64,000 nt of DNA from Ophiura sarsii (GCA_035610835.1 CM069457.1:40341319-40405318); one strand, 5' to 3'; shown: positions 14,036 to 24,913, counted from the stretch's first letter. The notes: generated by a model not told the origin, from the sequence alone. Made by a program: numbers and translations.

Positions 14036-14190
14036 GCGACAAAGAAAACCACATGTTCTAAGGGCAAACAGACATCTCAAGTAGGGTCGGGCGGTCAGAG
14101 GGTGTGGTGTTGTTGTGGGTTTTTGGTTTTTGGTTTTTTTGGGGGGCGGTGCTGACAACTGATTGATAAAATGATAAAATAACATTTGCA
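14033..14190 (+). repeat. Lone left end of GTTCTACGGGC-type MITE
   Basis: AAGGCGACAAAGAAAACCAC..GTTCTAAGGGCAAACAGAC closely matches 55581-55640 and the inverse of 26880-26925. Its own right end is not evident. A T/G-rich run follows. Confidence 0.5.
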
Positions 14191-14245
14191 GGGGGTAGAA
14201 TCAATGTGATTTCAGTTCTTGGTGTTTACTAGTTACACCCATTTT

Positions 14246-14415
14246 TTCGTCTGCAGACAGTTCCAAAATTTCACAAAATGTGTCAAAACTGTCAATATTA
14301 TTGAATCCCATCACCATTATTTGGAATCACCATGAGAAATGTATTACACCAAGTACAAACATGCCTAGTATTGGTTCAGTAATTCATGAGATACAACTTT
14401 CAACTGTGTGTACCA
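14246..14415. mobile_element. MITE family A copy 4, fragment
   Basis: TCGTCTGCAGACAGTTCC begins a reversed family A copy that runs through CACCATGAGAAATG and GTACAAACATGCCTAGTATT to GAGATACAACTTTCAA. Both terminal TTAA sites are missing. A 19-bp phrase AACTTTCAACTGTGTGTAC is duplicated at its right limit. Confidence 0.75.
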
Positions 14416-14517
14416 ACTTTCAACTGTGTGTACTTTACACAATGGAGGATGTACGCATATATAGATGATGACAGGAAAAAAGGTGATTTCCTGAAACACC
14501 TAGAGGAAAGGTGCTAA

Positions 14518-14880
14518 TTTAGGGACGCACCTTTGATTTGCAGGGGGGGCATGGAAGTTGGGGTCGGGCAGATTTTTTTTTTTTGCCACCGAAGTCGGCG
14601 ACATTTTTATTTTAAAGGCGGCAAGTTTTGTGTGTGTTTTTTTTTTTGGGGGGGGGGAAATGCGGCAAAGTTCTTTTTTTTAAAGGTTTTACTGTTTTTC
14701 TTTACATTGATTTAGGTGTGTCAGATTTTTTTTTTACTCAGCAGTGGGTCAACTGTTTTTTTTTTTTCCTGGTTGGTGGGCAAAGTTGTTTTTTTCCTGG
14801 ATAGTGGGCAAAGTGGTTTTTTTTTAGAAAACTTCAATGCCCCCCCCCCCCCCCTGAGTATCTAATGGTGCGTCCCTTAG
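14518..14880. mobile_element. MITE with AGGGACGCACC ends
   Basis: The left end TTAGGGACGCACC..GGGGGGGCAT (14518-14558) is complemented by ATGCCCCCCC..GGTGCGTCCCTTAG (14837-14880). The interior is dominated by T runs and G runs (for example 14649-14658). Non-coding. Confidence 0.75.
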
Positions 14881-14884
14881 TAAA

Positions 14885-15025
14885 GCTAAATGAGTAATAT
14901 CTTTCCCAAGCCTCCTTAAAACAATTTGTACCGTCATCAATATTTGATGCGGCGAGAGTGCCGACAATGTGACAATTATAAAGCCAATTTGGATTCCAGA
15001 CACGTGAATTTTTAAACTTATCTCG
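14885..15025 (+). repeat. Direct repeat with 15715-15860
   Basis: CCTCCTTAAAACAATTTGTA..GAGAGTGCCGACAATG..TTTGGATTCCAGACACGTGA is repeated with substitutions at 15715-15860. The two copies are separated by ~700 bp. No coding sense is apparent. Confidence 0.7.
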
Positions 15026-15039
15026 TAATGGAAAAATAA

Positions 15040-15960
15040 TAAGGTAGAAAGACCTTTTGGGTAAGGGTCCGTTTGTTGAGGGGAGGGGGTGGGGGGCAGG
15101 TGTTTTTATTTTGTGTTTGTTCAGGGGTTTCATCTTTTTCTTAGATTGGTCAGAACTGAAGTTGTTGCATTCCCACAACGAAACATTTTTACCAATTGCC
15201 CTTTTTTCGGAGGGGAGGGGGAGGGGGAAAGGAGGTGGGGGGGGGGGGGGGGGGGCACACACCGCTGACTAGGTGTCAGTAACAGGCACTTAGTAAAGCT
15301 AGATGGGTACTCCCTAGCCTTTCATCCAGGCATTGTTGGTTGTGCAGGTGTGTGTGAGAGCGCCCTCTATAAAAATAGTTTAATACAACGCCTTCCGCAG
15401 AAAATATCTGTGTCAAGTTTTGGCTTGTTTTACGGAAGATTTATCCCGGAAAAATCGCACTTGCTGATCGGTTGATAAATGATGTCATGATTTATCGGGC
15501 GACGTCATGATATATCAAGTGCTATATTAAAATGTTGTCGTCAATAGAATTGGGCGGAGCAATCGTGTTGTATGATGACAACATTGTTTGATCGACACAT
15601 AATGCTTACACAGTAGAATAGCTATTTGCGCAAAAGACAACCTCCGGGCTCATGGTCGACCTCCGGCCTCGTGGCGTTCGACGGGTGATTTGGCGAGGTG
15701 TCTTTGACAAAGACTAATCTCTCCCCAGCTTCCTTAAAACAATTAGTTCCTATAAAAACACAGCGGCCATTAATATTTTATGTAGTGAGAGTGCCGACAA
15801 TGCGACAATAAAGAACGCTAATTTGGAGTCCAGACACATGAATCTTTAATACTGTGTGCACTTTCTTGAAGCATATCTGTTGTGATGGTTTTCGGTTATT
15901 CTTTAACAGATGGGAAAATGCTGTTGTCAAGGTATGGACAGATCTTTTCCAGTAAATAGT
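15040..15960. other. Non-coding stretch with G-rich run
   Basis: A purine-rich run at ~15216-15255 includes ~20 consecutive G. Bases ~15060-15190 resemble 18950-19080 (GGTCAGAACT.., GTGTTT..GTTAAGGG/GTTCAGGGG). The second copy of the direct repeat is at 15715-15860. No gene is seen. Confidence 0.5.
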
Positions 15961-15980
15961 ATCCCTAAATTAGGATTCCA

Positions 15981-18921
15981 CTGGGAAAAAATTAGAAAGA
16001 AGCTGATTTCAACTGATAATGGTAGGTATGGGTGTCAATATTCACCAAAAAAAAGTGAGGACAGATACGGGGTGGGGAAATTATTTTTTCAGGGGGGTCA
16101 TTGAAAATCGGGGGGTCATTGACCCAAATTTTGTTCAAAGTATGTCGTGTTTGGTATCAAATGAAAGGAAATTTAATTTAAAACACTGATAGTCATGTTC
16201 ATTTTGTCATTTTATAATCCTGTGAAAAGTTACACTAGATAGAAGACGTGGTGCTGGTTACCAAGGGATCAGCGAGCTCATTACACTGTTTCTAATGTAA
16301 AAAACCCCTGAAAACTATCATAATACGTTACTATGTATTTATCAAAGTGTATCACATTGTTTTGAGGCTGATATCAAGATTGGTATAGGCACGTTAAGTA
16401 CAAATGTAACAATTTGTTGATCAGAAATACTATTTACAAATCAAAACTGACAGTAGGGGTCGGGTGGGGGGGGGGGGGGGGGGGGAGGGAAGTGTTCGCC
16501 CCATTTTTATTTGAAAATGGCTTGGAGGCGTCAATTTTAAAGATTGAATGGACTTATTGACATTAAAAGAAAGATTGATATCTTGGCTACATACGACCAC
16601 ACTTCAGTATCCAAGGCCTTACTAAAGGGATTGGTTAAGGATAAGACAGGTGTCTCAAAATAGTGAACTTGCCCCACCCCGAATATCTTTAAGTCAATCT
16701 CAAAAATGGAAGAAAATCCACTTTGTAAAAGTGGTTTTCAGCTGATCATTTGACAAACATTATACTGAGGTCTGCCATTGTACTATTGGAAGTTTGCAAC
16801 AAACAGCAGAATTTATTTGCGGGTTCTTTAAATTCGCAGTGATGAGAATCATGTTGTAGGTGAACCTGCCCCTAGGGCGTACACTCCTCGCTCTCCCTTA
16901 AGCTCATAATAGGCCCTACAAGTTTAGGCGAAACAAATCGCTTGATTATTCCATTTCCTCTTCATCACTTCCAAGTTCTTATGTTCTATCTGCTCCATTG
17001 GAGCAATGTCCACAGCACACTCCACATGCAGAAACACATGAAATGCCATCTTTCATGCAGCTACATTCATAGTTTGACGCTGCCTCTCCCTTTCCTTGCA
17101 GTTACAGCAAATTCCTTTTTTCTGAGGCGATAGCTCCAGTAAGCATCTTCGGTCTGAGTTTTATGTTCCAATCTAACACCCACCCTCTTTCAATGGGCTT
17201 ATGGAGGTGTTAATATATGCTTCCATACCACAACTTGGAGATGTACACGAAGGGAAATTGTTGTTTTGTTGCATTTGGTGTGGATGGTAGGCGATTAGGA
17301 TTAAATTTACCCTTGGCTGCTTGTTTTTGGAACAACTTCTGATAGTGAGCCCTTTCATCCCTACAGCTATATATGTGATCTACATTGCCTTTAATATAGC
17401 TGTTTGAATTGTATGGATACTTTTGACGTATCACTTCTGAATGCAGTGATGACACTGGGAAGAAATTTGAACTTGTAGAGAGCACATTATGTATGTCCAT
17501 GAATGCATGAAACAGTGTCATTTCCAGACCAGCCATACTTGAAATGGAACTCTTCCCGGTTACCGATATCTATGGTTAAAGACCATCAACGTCTGATTGT
17601 GAGTACAAATTAGAACAGTTACTTGGCCGATGATAGCAGAGCAAAACAAATATATCAGTGTCTTTGGGCAACAACAACAACAGAGGTGTGTGGCTTGTCA
17701 ATTCTGTAGATATAATCTCGAGTATAGCTCCTTTGTGTTTCTCATACGTCTGGAAGATTTCTCTGTCACATGATATATGGCTATGTTGTGACACCTAAGT
17801 CATAGAAAAATCTTTCCAGCCATCCGCCGCATATGCTTATGATCTTTAGTTGATTGTTCTTCCCCCATAGCCATCAAACACTACAGTTGAATCCTTGAAT
17901 TTTGTTCGGACATACTTGGCATGTATCAACTATTATATGGGCTTAATAGTTGCACTGTTTGTCCACTTTACCTGATGAAGTAGCCATCCTCCATCAACAT
18001 CATGCATCCTGCTGTTATTCATGTCTAAGTCCAGCTTTATTGATGTTTCCTTGAGCATTCTGCCAAATTCATGCTTTTGGGGTTTCCTTATCATACGATC
18101 CATAGTGAAAAGAGATGTAGGAACAAGGTTAGTTTAAAGCTGCTACCATGAAGACCATAGTTTATACCTATGCCAACCCCAGTTGTTGATGGAAGAGAGT
18201 GGGAGTTAGATAGTAACAAAAAAACTCAGACTGAAGATGCTTACCGGAGGTATCGCCCCAGAAATTCTTCTAAAAGGAATTTGCTGCAACAGCAATGTAT
18301 TATATCTGCATGAAAGCTGGCATGTGGAGTGTGCTGTGTGGACATTACTCCAATGGAGCAGATAGAACAAAAGAACTTGCTGATGAATAGGAAACGGAAT
18401 AATCAAGTGATTTGTTTTGCCTAAACTTGTAGGGCTTATAATCATAATAATGCTTTAAGTAGTATTTCTGATCAACAAATTGTTCTATTTGTACTTAACG
18501 TGCCTAGACCAATGTTGACATCAGCCTCAAAACAATGTGATACAGATTGATTGATACATACATGTAGTAACGTATTATGATAGTTTCATGTTTTCTTAAT
18601 ACATTGGAAACTGTGTAATGAGCTCGCTGAATCTTGTTAACCAGCCAGCACCATGTCTTCAATCGTGTTTAACTTTTCACAGGATGATAAAATGACAAAA
18701 TGAACATGACTATCAGTGTTTTAAATTAAATTTCCTTTCATTTGATACCAAACACGACATACTTTGAACAAAATTTGGGTCAATGACCCCCCGAGTTTCA
18801 ATGACCCCCCTGAAAAAACAATTTCCCCACCCCCTATCTGTCCTCACTTTTTTTTGGTGAATAATGACACCCATACCTACTATTATCAGTTGAAACCGGC
18901 TTCTTTCTAATTTTTTCCCAG
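15981..18921. mobile_element. ~2.9-kb element with ~0.7-kb inverted arms
   Basis: The left arm (CTGGGAAAAAATTAGAAAG.. at 15981 to ~17195) and the right arm (~18190 to 18921) are inverse copies over ~0.7 kb. Shared landmarks are AAATTTTGTTCAAAGTATGT, CACGTTAAGTACAAATG and CTCCATTGGAGCAATGTCC. The left arm has ~455 extra bases (16443-16897) with no counterpart on the right, presumably an insertion or a right-arm deletion. The ~1-kb centre (17195-18190) has only broken minus-strand frames. One (17576-17794) contains PKDTDIFVLLCYH, resembling the '(S/P)DTDVFVLL' motif common in uncharacterised, often TE-linked invertebrate proteins. This looks like a decayed long-TIR transposon. Confidence 0.75.
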
Positions 18922-19120
18922 ATTGGCTATTAATATTGCTATTTTGGGGTTACTAAAAGGTCAGTTTGTGTGTGTGTGGGGGGGGGGGGGACTGGGGTAT
19001 TTGTGTTTCGTTTTTGTTAAGGGTTGGTCAGAACTTTATCACAGGGATTTTATTTTTAAAGGGGTTGTCTTTACTTTCTTTTTGCTATTCTTTTTTTCTC
19101 CAATAAAACTCTTATAAATA

Positions 19121-19990
19121 CAGGGCGAGTCAAAAAGAAGTTGTACGGGAATGAATATGTGTTTAAAAATAGACCAAACAAATTTGACAAACCAATGAGG
19201 TACGTATTCAAAGAGCAACTTATTCCACTCATATGACAAAAGGAATCATTGAAATCGATCAATTATATCAGGAACTATGCCTGTTTTAATAAAATAACCC
19301 TTTTTTTAGCTGTCCAAGGAATGCTTAATCTATCACTCTATAAAAAGTGGGCAGCAATGTACACAGTCATTCATATTCAACTGAGATTAAAACCTGGGAG
19401 TTTTAAACACAGGCGGGAATATGGTGTGCAATAAAATAAATAATCAGCTTCGAACTATGTTCCAACTTTGAGTCAAGACTTTAACTCACATAACATAATC
19501 TTTATTTATCCACGATACATAGGTCAACTGATTAAAACAGCTATTTTTCACTACGATGATGAGAAAGAAAAAAAACCTTGTTCAACAAGTGAATGGACCT
19601 TTCGGTAGGTTTTTGTGAGTGTTTTTTTTTTCCTTAAACTTTTTTGATGGATTCTATGATTTTGCATTATGAGGAATAAAACAATTTTGACGGATTCTAT
19701 GATTTTGCATTATGAGGAATAAAACAATTACTTCCTGAAACGATAGATGTGCGTTTTAAACAATTTCTTTGCTTAGTGTTTTACGTATCGGTGGACAGCT
19801 AAAAAAATTGGTTATTTGAGTAAAATAGCTATAACTCTGTCTAGGAATGACCGATTTCAGTCTTTTTTTCTTCTTCAGACGATCGGAAGAATATTCTCAT
19901 CAAAATATCGTTTGAGTTTTATGTCAATTTCTTTTTTCTTTATCAGGAAAAAATATTCAAATCCGTACAACTTCTTTTTGACTCACCCTG
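19121..19990. mobile_element. Mariner-type element, TA-flanked (870 bp)
   Basis: CAGGGCGAGTCAAAAAGAAG starts at 19121 and CTTCTTTTTGACTCACCCTG ends at 19990. The inverted ends are ~28 bp and each is flanked by TA, the target of Tc1/mariner-class transposases. No transposase frame survives. A 42-bp phrase around GGATTCTATGATTTTGCATT is tandemly doubled at ~19648-19731. Bases ~19549-19640 recur just outside the element at ~20020-20112. Confidence 0.85.
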
Positions 19991-20019
19991 TATGTTAATA
20001 TTATAATTAGCAATATAAT

Positions 20020-20112
20020 TCGCTACAATGATGAGAAAGAGAAAAAAAAAACCCTGTTCAACAGGTGAATGGACCTTTCGGTAGGTTTTTGTGAGTGGTT
20101 TTTTTCCCTTGA
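20020..20112 (+). repeat. Direct repeat of 19549-19640
   Basis: ATGATGAGAAAGA..GTTCAACAGGTGAATGG..CTTTCGGTAGGTTTTTGTGA matches 19549-19640 inside the neighbouring mariner-type element. The copy outside lies 30 bp beyond its right TA. Confidence 0.75.
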
Positions 20113-20315
20113 AAAATTAAGTGCACTTTTAGCCCTGAAAATGATGGTGAATTTAAAATTTAAAAAAATAAAATAAAAAAATGGCCAGCCGGACGAGTAG
20201 AACATTACATTACAGGGAATTTGAAAACAAACAAACAAATATGAATACACTTTTTCCTGCAAACAGTAGCTACCAGCATGCCATTTTTGTCTTCTTTTTC
20301 GTAACCTTAAATAGC

Positions 20316-20363
20316 AAAATTGTAACCCTAACCCTAAACATAATCCTAACTCTAACCCTAACA
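20316..20363 (+). repeat. Interstitial telomere-like CCCTAA repeat
   Basis: Degenerate CCCTAA units (GTAACCCTAACCCTAAACAT, then CTAACTCTAACCCTAAC) run for ~45 bp. This is the animal telomere motif in an internal, degenerate form. Confidence 0.75.
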
Positions 20364-20980
20364 CATGTTACAATCCCTCACTGGTTAATGAAAAAAATAG
20401 CACTACCGACATAGGGTGAGCTCGTGAGCTTATATTTTAAGTTCTACAACTTTTCAAAATGTGCTTTTCATCACGTTTTCATGTAATGTTTACATTTGTA
20501 TGTCTAGTCGTTTCTTCTATTTAAGGGGTGAGATGTTCAATTGATCTATTCTTTCTGCTCATATTTTACTTATACTCATATCAAGATATTGTGGAGGTGG
20601 CTTTAGGCTTAAAAAACCCAACATTTTCAAAGTGCTTTTTACGTCGCATTTATTCATCAAACATATTTGCTGCTTCTATTTATATTGTTTTAATGATTAC
20701 TATTATTTTAAGGCTTTTGAATGGCTTCGGTGATAATCAAACTTTTTCCTTCTATTACTATTCCCACCTACTCAAGACATTATGGAGATGAATTGACTTA
20801 TAAATACAACATTTTCAAAACATTTTATCTCATTTTGTTGTTTCTATTTATAAATATTTTATATTTTTAAGGTTTGAGTTATTTTAATGGCGTCTGCTTT
20901 AATTGAACTATTTCATTCCAATAATCAGCATTTTTTTCTCTCTTTTTTTCATTCCAAAATGTTGTAATTTTCATCACTAT

Positions 20981-21252
20981 AACCCTAACCCTACTACATA
21001 CACCACACGGCAACAACACGGCCAGCCTGTTTTTATAACCCCGTGTGCACATTTTTGGGCTCCAAAATGGACCCAGACTATATAACGAGGCGAATATACT
21101 GAGCCGAGGTGTAGTGGAGCCGTGGTGTAGTGGATTGGCAGCTGGGCTTTGGTGCACGAGGTCTGGGGTTCAAATCCCGGGGGACATTTCTGGTGAATTT
21201 TGGGGGACGGAAAAAGAATCTGTTGCCGTGTGGTGTAGTAGGGTTAGGGTTA
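20981..21252. mobile_element. TIR element with telomere-like ends
   Basis: The left arm AACCCTAACCCTACTACA..CACCACACGGCAACA (20981-21014) is complemented by TGTTGCCGTGTGGTG..TAGTAGGGTTAGGGTTA (21221-21253). The outermost bases of both arms are thus CCCTAACCCTA / TAGGGTTAGGG. The centre carries a tRNA-like Pol III promoter. The element sits inside the tandem array, whose units continue on both sides. Non-coding, 272 bp. Confidence 0.75.
21113..21186 (+). mobile_element. tRNA-like Pol III promoter inside TIR element
   Basis: The A box TGGTGTAGTGG (21123-21133) and B box GGTTCAAATCC (21167-21177) have tRNA spacing, and the T-arm CTGGG..CCCGG can pair. The acceptor and anticodon stems do not fold well, so a tRNA-derived SINE head is favoured. 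A 16-bp phrase GCCGTGGTGTAGTGGA is doubled just upstream as GCCGAGGTGTAGTGGA. Confidence 0.6.
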
Positions 21253-22013
21253 ATATTCCCACTTTCTCAAGACATTATAGTCCGGAGATGACTTTGACTT
21301 ATAAATACAACATTTTCAAAACATTTTATCTCATTTTCTATTTAAAAAAAACAAATTCAGAGGTATAGACCTTCCGGAATATTATCGCTACTCTGAGTTT
21401 CATGGACAATCCCATACGGTCATTTTGTCCAATCATCAGGCGAAAGATGTCTCTCTGATCGGAGGCCTTTGACACATTGAAAATGAGAATACACAATCAA
21501 TGGTGTTAAAACCAGCGATCAGAGCAACAAATATATTCCAAAGGAGATCTATACACATTAAGATATCAAAAGATATTTTCTATTTATATATATTTTTGTT
21601 GTTGTTAAGGTTTGAGTTATTTGAATGGCATCGGATTTAATTAAACTTTTTCTTTCCATTAATAAGCCCACCTACTCAAGACATACGTAGATGACTTTGA
21701 CTTATATAAATACAACATTTTCAAAACATTTTATCTCATTTTCTATTTATATATATTTTTGTTGTTGTTAAGGTTTGAGTTATCTGAATGGCATCGGATT
21801 TAATTAAACTTTTTCTTTCCATTAATATGCTCACCTACTCAAGACATGACGTTGACTTATAAATACAACATTTTCAAAACATTTTATCTCACTGCATTTC
21901 GTCAATAACATGTTGTTATTTCTGCTCAAATCATTTCTATTTTAAATCTTTGCTTTAATTAAACTTTTTCTTTCCATTAATATTCCCACCCACTCAAGAC
22001 ATTATGGAGATGA

Positions 22014-22381
22014 TAATAGGTCTGTCACGGTAGGATTTCGAGACCCTGTACACCGATCTCCTGGGCAAGAAGCTGACCGATGTGATGGATAATGTCAACC
22101 ATCCTCTTTACGAGCGGTTATCAAGTCATCTGATCGCTCGATCGGGCCGTATGCGCGTGCCCACTGCCGTGACAAACCGCTATCTTTCCTCCTTTGTTCC
22201 ACAAGCAATTGCTTTTCATAATTCTCATTATAAACGGGGGGGGGGGGATATTTAAGTTGGGGGTCTTGTTTGTACATGTACACTATTGTGTGTATTGTGT
22301 ATATGTATGTGCACTCTCATGAGTTGAATTTCCCTGTTTGGGATTAATAAAGTATAAATGAAAATGAAATGAAATGAAATG
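22014..22381 (+). mobile_element. 5'-truncated LINE (CR1/L2-like 3' end)
   Basis: The insertion splits a tandem-array unit (GGAGATGA on the left, CTTTGACTT on the right). It holds the last ~70 codons of an ORF2-like protein, a ~125-bp 3' UTR with GAATTTCCCTGTTTGGGATT and AATAAAG, and a short (GAAAT)n tail ending at 22381. The 'TTTCCC..GGGATTAATAAAGTAT' end is typical of CR1/L2-group elements (family knowledge). 5' truncation is the usual outcome of target-primed reverse transcription. Confidence 0.85.
22034..22255 (+). pseudogene. LINE ORF2 C-terminal fragment
   Basis: The frame is open from 22034 to the TAA at 22253-22255. It contains HPLYERLSSHLIARSGRMRV and then TNRYLSSFVPQAIAFHN. The pattern 'NPxHPL....RSGRxxRVPxxxTNRYxxSFVPxAIxxxN' is the conserved C-terminal tail of CR1/L2-type ORF2 proteins, downstream of the reverse transcriptase domain. 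No endonuclease or RT domain is present, so the copy is dead. A run of 12 G (22236-22247) extends the reading frame before the stop. Confidence 0.8.
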
Positions 22382-22765
22382 ACTTTGACTTATGAATACA
22401 ACATTTTTTCAAAACATTTGATCTCTCTGCATTCCTTCAATTACATTTTGTTGTTTCTATTTAAATAATTTCTATTTTAAATCTTTGAGTTAGTTGAATG
22501 GCGTCGGCTTTAATTAAACTTTTTCCTTCTATTAATATTCCCACCTACTCAAGACATTATGGAGATGACTTCGACTTATAAATACAACATTTCCCCAAAA
22601 AATTGTTGTCTCTGCATTAACTCCTTCAAACCATTTGTTGTTTCTATTTATATAATTTATATTTTTTAAGATTTGAGTAAGTTAAATGGCATCAAGTTTA
22701 ATAATACTTGTTCATTACACTCTTGTAGTGTTGAACCAATCATAAAGCAAGAAACTAAAATATGT

Positions 22766-22797
22766 GGAGTGCAATTGACAATGTCTAATTGCACTCC
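22766..22797. repeat. Short hairpin GGAGTGCAATT / AATTGCACTCC
   Basis: An 11-bp perfect stem with a 10-nt loop. It could be a regulatory or small-RNA hairpin or a chance palindrome. Confidence 0.6.
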
Positions 22798-22989
22798 GCT
22801 TGCGCCGGATACAAGGCGTGCACCTCACTCTTTGTTTTGGTTTTGTTGTTCAAGCAGCACGAATTCACCGATTTCATTGCGGGTGTTCGCAAACCTGTTA
22901 ACATATTTGTATTCGTTATTATATAGATCAAAACTATGCTCAAAATGAATTGTGTATGAATTATGTCAATACATGCGTATATTTTGTTT

Positions 22990-23128
22990 CTCGAAAAATT
23001 AGACAAATCAATGCACTTGCAAAAATGTTGATATGCTGACAATTATAGCACTCCCCCTGTGGGGTCGTGCCATTATTCACACATCAACATATCAGCGTGT
23101 GTGCATTGATTTGTCTAATTTCTCTCGG
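22990..23128. repeat. ~135-nt imperfect hairpin
   Basis: The left arm AAATTAGACAAATCAATGCA.. with ATGTTGATATGCTGA is complemented by TCAACATATCAGC and GTGCATTGATTTGTCTAATT. The arms are ~45 bp with small bulges. The loop is GC-rich and itself contains CCCCCTGTGGGG. It is a foldback MITE or a hairpin transcript candidate. Confidence 0.7.
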
Positions 23129-23643
23129 AACAACACATTCACATTTATTAACCTATAATTCATATCCTTCACATTTCTCACAATGCGATAAATTGCGGAG
23201 ATGGCTTATAGGCTTAAAAATACAATATTTTCAAAACATGCATTTTAATCTTATTTCATTTCCCCCCATGATCAAGAGATGTACCAAATCAAGTATTTAA
23301 ACAAATTTCCCCTTGCATTTCCCAAAACTGTGTAACCCGTAACAAGTAGTTCCAAGTTTTTAGCTACAAAAATAGCCATGTCAACATTTTGATTACCTGT
23401 AAGTAATTATGCATACATTGTTTTAAACCTGTTATGCCTTGTTGCTTTTTTTTACAAAAAATCAAGTACTGTATTTTGGAATTAAAGAAGGTTGACAAGT
23501 GGGTTAATTAACTTAACCCTAAATGACCCCAAATCTCACACCCATGCCTATATCTCTCAGCGCATGCGTGGATGGTTTTAGATGGTGTATCAACCGAGCC
23601 TATATAGTGAGTACAGCATACTGCTGCGCGAACAAGAAGCTGA

Positions 23644-24168
23644 TACACCCATCACAATATGTAAGTTCCCCCTAGCATATACTAGAATTTTCCCAAAAAT
23701 ATTTGATAGATTTAAATAATTTTCAGCTAGAAAGATGCACCCAATTGTTAGGCACATTTTGATACCAAATTTGTTGGCCTTGAGACAATGCAACGATAAG
23801 AAATTGTGCCATTTATCAATTTTTATACAGAAAAAAAAGTGGCACTAAATCTCACTGGCTATGGCTGGTTTTTCCATAAATTAACAGACATTTTCCTGGT
23901 GGATTTCGTGCACAGACATGGGAATCTACCAAACAATTATGTGTGGCATCATTTCAAGAAAATCAATAAGCAGATCATAATCTTGTACTTCAAGACACGA
24001 TACATTTATTGTCTAAAATGTTTGTTAATTTTATGGACAAAACCCCTGGGACAAAACCAGTCATAGCCAGTGAGATTTAGTGCCACTTTTTTTTCTGTAT
24101 AAAAATTGATAAATGGCACAATTTCTTAGTATATGCTAGGGGGGAACTTACATATTTTGATGGGTGTA
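23644..24168. mobile_element. Foldback element, asymmetric arms
   Basis: The outer ends TACACCCATCACAATATG and CATATTTTGATGGGTGTA match in inverse, continuing through AAGTTCCCCCTAGCATATAC. An inner block (AAATTGTGCCATTTATCAAT.. to ..CACTGGCTATGGCTGG) also recurs inverted at 24053-24128. The left arm has ~115 extra bases (~23685-23799) between the two blocks that the right arm lacks. Length is 525 bp, non-coding. Confidence 0.8.
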
Positions 24169-24176
24169 CTATAAGT

Positions 24177-24270
24177 AGTCGTGGCTTGCCTTGCCGCCTG
24201 GCGGATCAAGTGCAGAGATCCGGGGGTCATCCCCGGTCGGGAGTGGTCATTTATTTGTTCATCTTTCTTC
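24177..24270 (+). mobile_element. Possible tRNA-like SINE head
   Basis: GTCGTGGCTTGCC and a B-box-like GGGGTCATCCCCGG are spaced ~45 bp apart, with GC content well above the flanks. The boxes deviate from consensus, so support is weak. Confidence 0.3.
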
Positions 24271-24568
24271 CCCCATTCTCCCCTCTCCTCGTCTTTGTTT
24301 AAAAAAACCTGTGGGCAGGGTTACCAGGGTTAATTGATTTTTCTGCTTCTAATAACGTCCAGAAATTTTGTCCAAAGACTAAAATTATATGTTTGGCAAT
24401 GTCTTGCTAGACGTCCCGTAACTGATGTGCGCATGCTCATACCAATTAAAATGTGCTGTCATAGTACACGGTTTATTCCGTATGGGACGTCTAGCAAGAT
24501 ATAGCCTATGTTTCCTGAAGTCACCCTGCTTTCCAAAAACCTGCTTGGTTTACAGTATTATAATCGGT

Positions 24569-24813
24569 TTAACACTTTCCATGCGGCAGGCGTCTGCAGA
24601 CGACACTCCAAAATTTCACGAAATGTTTCAAAAATGTCAAAATTATTAAATTTCATTACCATATTTGGAATCACAATGAGATATGCATTGAAATAAGTAC
24701 AATCATGCCTTGTATTGGTTCAGTAATCCTTGAGATTTGAAATTTGGGAAAGGTTTCTGTCAAATCTTGTTTTGTATTTATGGTAAAACCAACAGCCGTG
24801 TGGAAAGCGTTAA
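24569..24813. mobile_element. MITE family A copy 5 (complete)
   Basis: TTAACACTTTCCATGCGGCA opens the element, followed by GGCGTCTGCAGACGAC, a second short palindrome. GCCGTGTGGAAAGCGTTAA closes it. Length is 245 bp. This is one of the best-preserved copies and serves as a reference for the family's inverted ends. Confidence 0.88.
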
Positions 24814-24913
24814 CATTAATCTATCATACAACCAGGCTATAGAGGGCATAGTGACAGAAAATCAGATAGGGAAAGGTATGACTAGCGTAGTTACAAACTG
24901 CATACAACTTTTA

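Larger units (their letters stand above)
20580..22670. repeat. Diverged tandem array (~155-220-bp units)
   Basis: Units share CTCAAGACAT.., GACTTATAAATACAACATTT, CAAAACATTTTATCTC, AAGGTTTGAGTTA and AAACTTTTTCTTTCC. CTCAAGACAT occurs at 20771, 21266, 21675, 21838, 21992 and 22549. Net of inserted elements, spacing is ~155-220 bp. The array is interrupted by a TIR element (20981-21252) and a LINE 3' end (22014-22381). Similar sequence trails off near 23190 (GGAGATGGCTTATAGGC). Confidence 0.8.

Noticed and set aside
14834..15262. 142-codon proline- and glycine-rich frames on both strands
   Set aside because: They run over C/G homopolymers and a MITE end, where stop-free translation is expected by composition.
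20316..20363. CCCTAA repeats as a chromosome end
   Set aside because: The units are few and degenerate, with ordinary sequence on both sides; an interstitial remnant is more likely.
21113..21186. Functional tRNA gene
   Set aside because: The Pol III boxes are good but the acceptor and anticodon stems do not pair; it lies inside a transposable element.
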